NCBI RefSeq assembly: GCF_934330165.1
Contig: NZ_CAKRGI010000005.1
Coordinates: 22,361-86,360, forward strand
Direction: 5' to 3'
DNA from: an uncultured Mediterraneibacter sp.
Lineage (GTDB): Bacteria; Bacillota; Clostridia; Lachnospirales; Lachnospiraceae
DNA length: 64,000 nt
Shown here: piece after piece, positions 63,241 to 64,000 of the stretch
Position numbering within the stretch: the stretch's first letter is position 1
How the letters are laid out: every line of letters starts with the position of its first letter
The notes under the pieces: model-generated
Told to the model about the DNA's origin: nothing
Database searches by the model: none
What the model saw: only the letters and a program-made list of their open reading frames with translations
Position numbers and translations under genes: made by a program

Positions 63241-63909
63241 ATGATAAGAAGAGTGATTCAGATAGATGAAGAAAAATGTAATGGTTGTGGAATATGCGTG
63301 ACCGCCTGTCATGAAGGGGCAATTGGTATGGTTGACGGAAAGGCAAGACTGATGCGTGATGATTATTGCGACGGACTGGGAGACTGTCTTCCGAATTGTC
63401 CGACCGGTGCAATTAGTTTTATAGAAAGAGAAGCTGCGGCATATGATGAGGCAGCAGTGAAAGCTAACATGGAAAGAAAAGCAGTCCATCAAGCAGCAGG
63501 ACGAGAAGCATTTCAGGAAGATGTATCTCAGGAGACAGTGCAGTCCCGGCTTCAGCAGTGGCCATGCCAGATTAAACTTGTTCCTGTTCATGCCCCATAT
63601 TTTGAAGATGCAAAATTATTGATCGCTGCAGATTGTACTGCATATGCTTATGCAAATGTGCATGAGGAGTTTATGAGAGGGAAAATAACCTTGATCGGAT
63701 GTCCGAAATTAGATCAAATTGATTATAGTGAAAAGATGACGCAGATCATTGCAGAGAATAATATAAAAAGTGTGACAGTTCTCAGAATGGAAGTACCATG
63801 CTGTGGCGGATTGGAGCATGCAGCGGTTACAGCTTTAAAGAATAGCGGAAAATTTCTTCCCTGGCAGGTTGTAACAATCTCGATTGACGGAAGAATTTTG
63901 GAACAATAA
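63241..63909 (+). CDS. 2[4Fe-4S] ferredoxin-like iron-sulfur protein
   Basis: 222 residues. N-terminal ferredoxin domain: CNGCGICVTAC at about 14-24 and CDGLGDCLPNCPTG at about 43-56. The second cluster spacing (Cys-x4-Cys-x3-Cys-P) is wider than the usual Cys-x2-Cys. The C-terminal half has PCCGG near 187-191 and LIGCPKLD, possible further metal sites. GAAGGGAGA precedes the start. Likely an electron carrier under Crp/Fnr control. Confidence 0.88.
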   Translation: MIRRVIQIDEEKCNGCGICVTACHEGAIGMVDGKARLMRDDYCDGLGDCLPNCPTGAISFIEREAAAYDEAAVKANMERKAVHQAAGREAFQEDVSQETVQSRLQQWPCQIKLVPVHAPYFEDAKLLIAADCTAYAYANVHEEFMRGKITLIGCPKLDQIDYSEKMTQIIAENNIKSVTVLRMEVPCCGGLEHAAVTALKNSGKFLPWQVVTISIDGRILEQ

Positions 63910-64000
63910 ATTTGTAGTTGTTATGATGATACGCTTAGAAGGCATATAAATTCTTAGTGACGGATCGGACGCGGAAAGCAGGATATTCCTTCGCAGTGCA
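63910..64000. other. Downstream end of window, no gene start seen
   Basis: The last 91 bases contain no convincing start codon with ribosome-binding site and no clear terminator. Confidence 0.4.

Overview
This window looks like a chromosome segment from an anaerobic, spore-forming Lachnospiraceae-type Clostridium relative (Firmicutes, modest GC). The evidence is strong AGGAGG ribosome-binding sites, the Firmicutes S10-spc-alpha ribosomal order, a zinc-type S14, an enlarged L17, a Rex-type operator before a bifunctional AdhE, a T-box before valS, and spoIIA/sigF and spoVA genes. I do not assign a genus. No phage, insertion sequence, CRISPR array or rRNA was seen.

Layout. 1-700: a bidirectional terminator, a region with no recognisable gene, then promoter and structured leader of the S10 operon. 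701-12885: rpsJ to infA, including secY, adk and a small KOW protein where map is often found. A terminator and a strong new promoter split the cluster at 12.9-13.1 kb. 13157-17029: rpmJ, rpsM, rpsK, rpsD, rpoA, rplQ, with several structured spacers. 17.3-20.1 kb: adhE under probable Rex control. 20.4-24.2 kb: an APH-fold kinase, a secreted SleB-type hydrolase, a HAD phosphatase and uppP. 24.3-26.9 kb: a polar amino-acid ABC transporter whose binding protein looks circularly permuted. 27.0-28.7 kb: an SfsA-MutY fusion. 28.9-32.2 kb: a TetR regulator with lipid genes (diacylglycerol-kinase-like, GDPD, PAP2). 32.3-38.6 kb: trpS, tRNA-Arg(ACG), small unknown genes, an orphan PTS EIIC, a small alarmone synthetase, a TPR lipoprotein and hflX. 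38.7-40.4 kb: an SDR reductase diverging from a glucosaminidase. 40.4-47.1 kb: T-box/valS, an LTA-synthase-like protein and folC. 47.1-51.7 kb: a 47-codon gene, a membrane TPR protein, spoIIAA-spoIIAB-sigF and spoVAA-spoVAB. 51.7-53.5 kb: a MarR-MATE operon with two palindromic operators. 53.7-55.1 kb: a DUF3990/HTH pair that looks like a toxin-antitoxin unit. 55.2-62.4 kb: an M16C peptidase, era, then a phospholipid cluster (PAP2, flippase-like, pssA, psd). 62.5-63.9 kb: a Crp/Fnr regulator diverging from a ferredoxin-like gene across one palindrome.

How the genes work together. The first quarter makes ribosomes, RNA polymerase alpha and the Sec channel. The later blocks recur around the envelope: undecaprenyl phosphate recycling, wall hydrolases, polyglycerolphosphate-type polymer synthesis and phosphatidylethanolamine synthesis. 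Sporulation commitment, redox control and a probable stress or defence module are interspersed. The least ordinary items are the DUF3990/HTH unit with an operator filling its consensus promoter, the permuted binding protein, the SfsA-MutY fusion, the operator pairs, and a family of hairpin-rich spacers inside the ribosomal operons.
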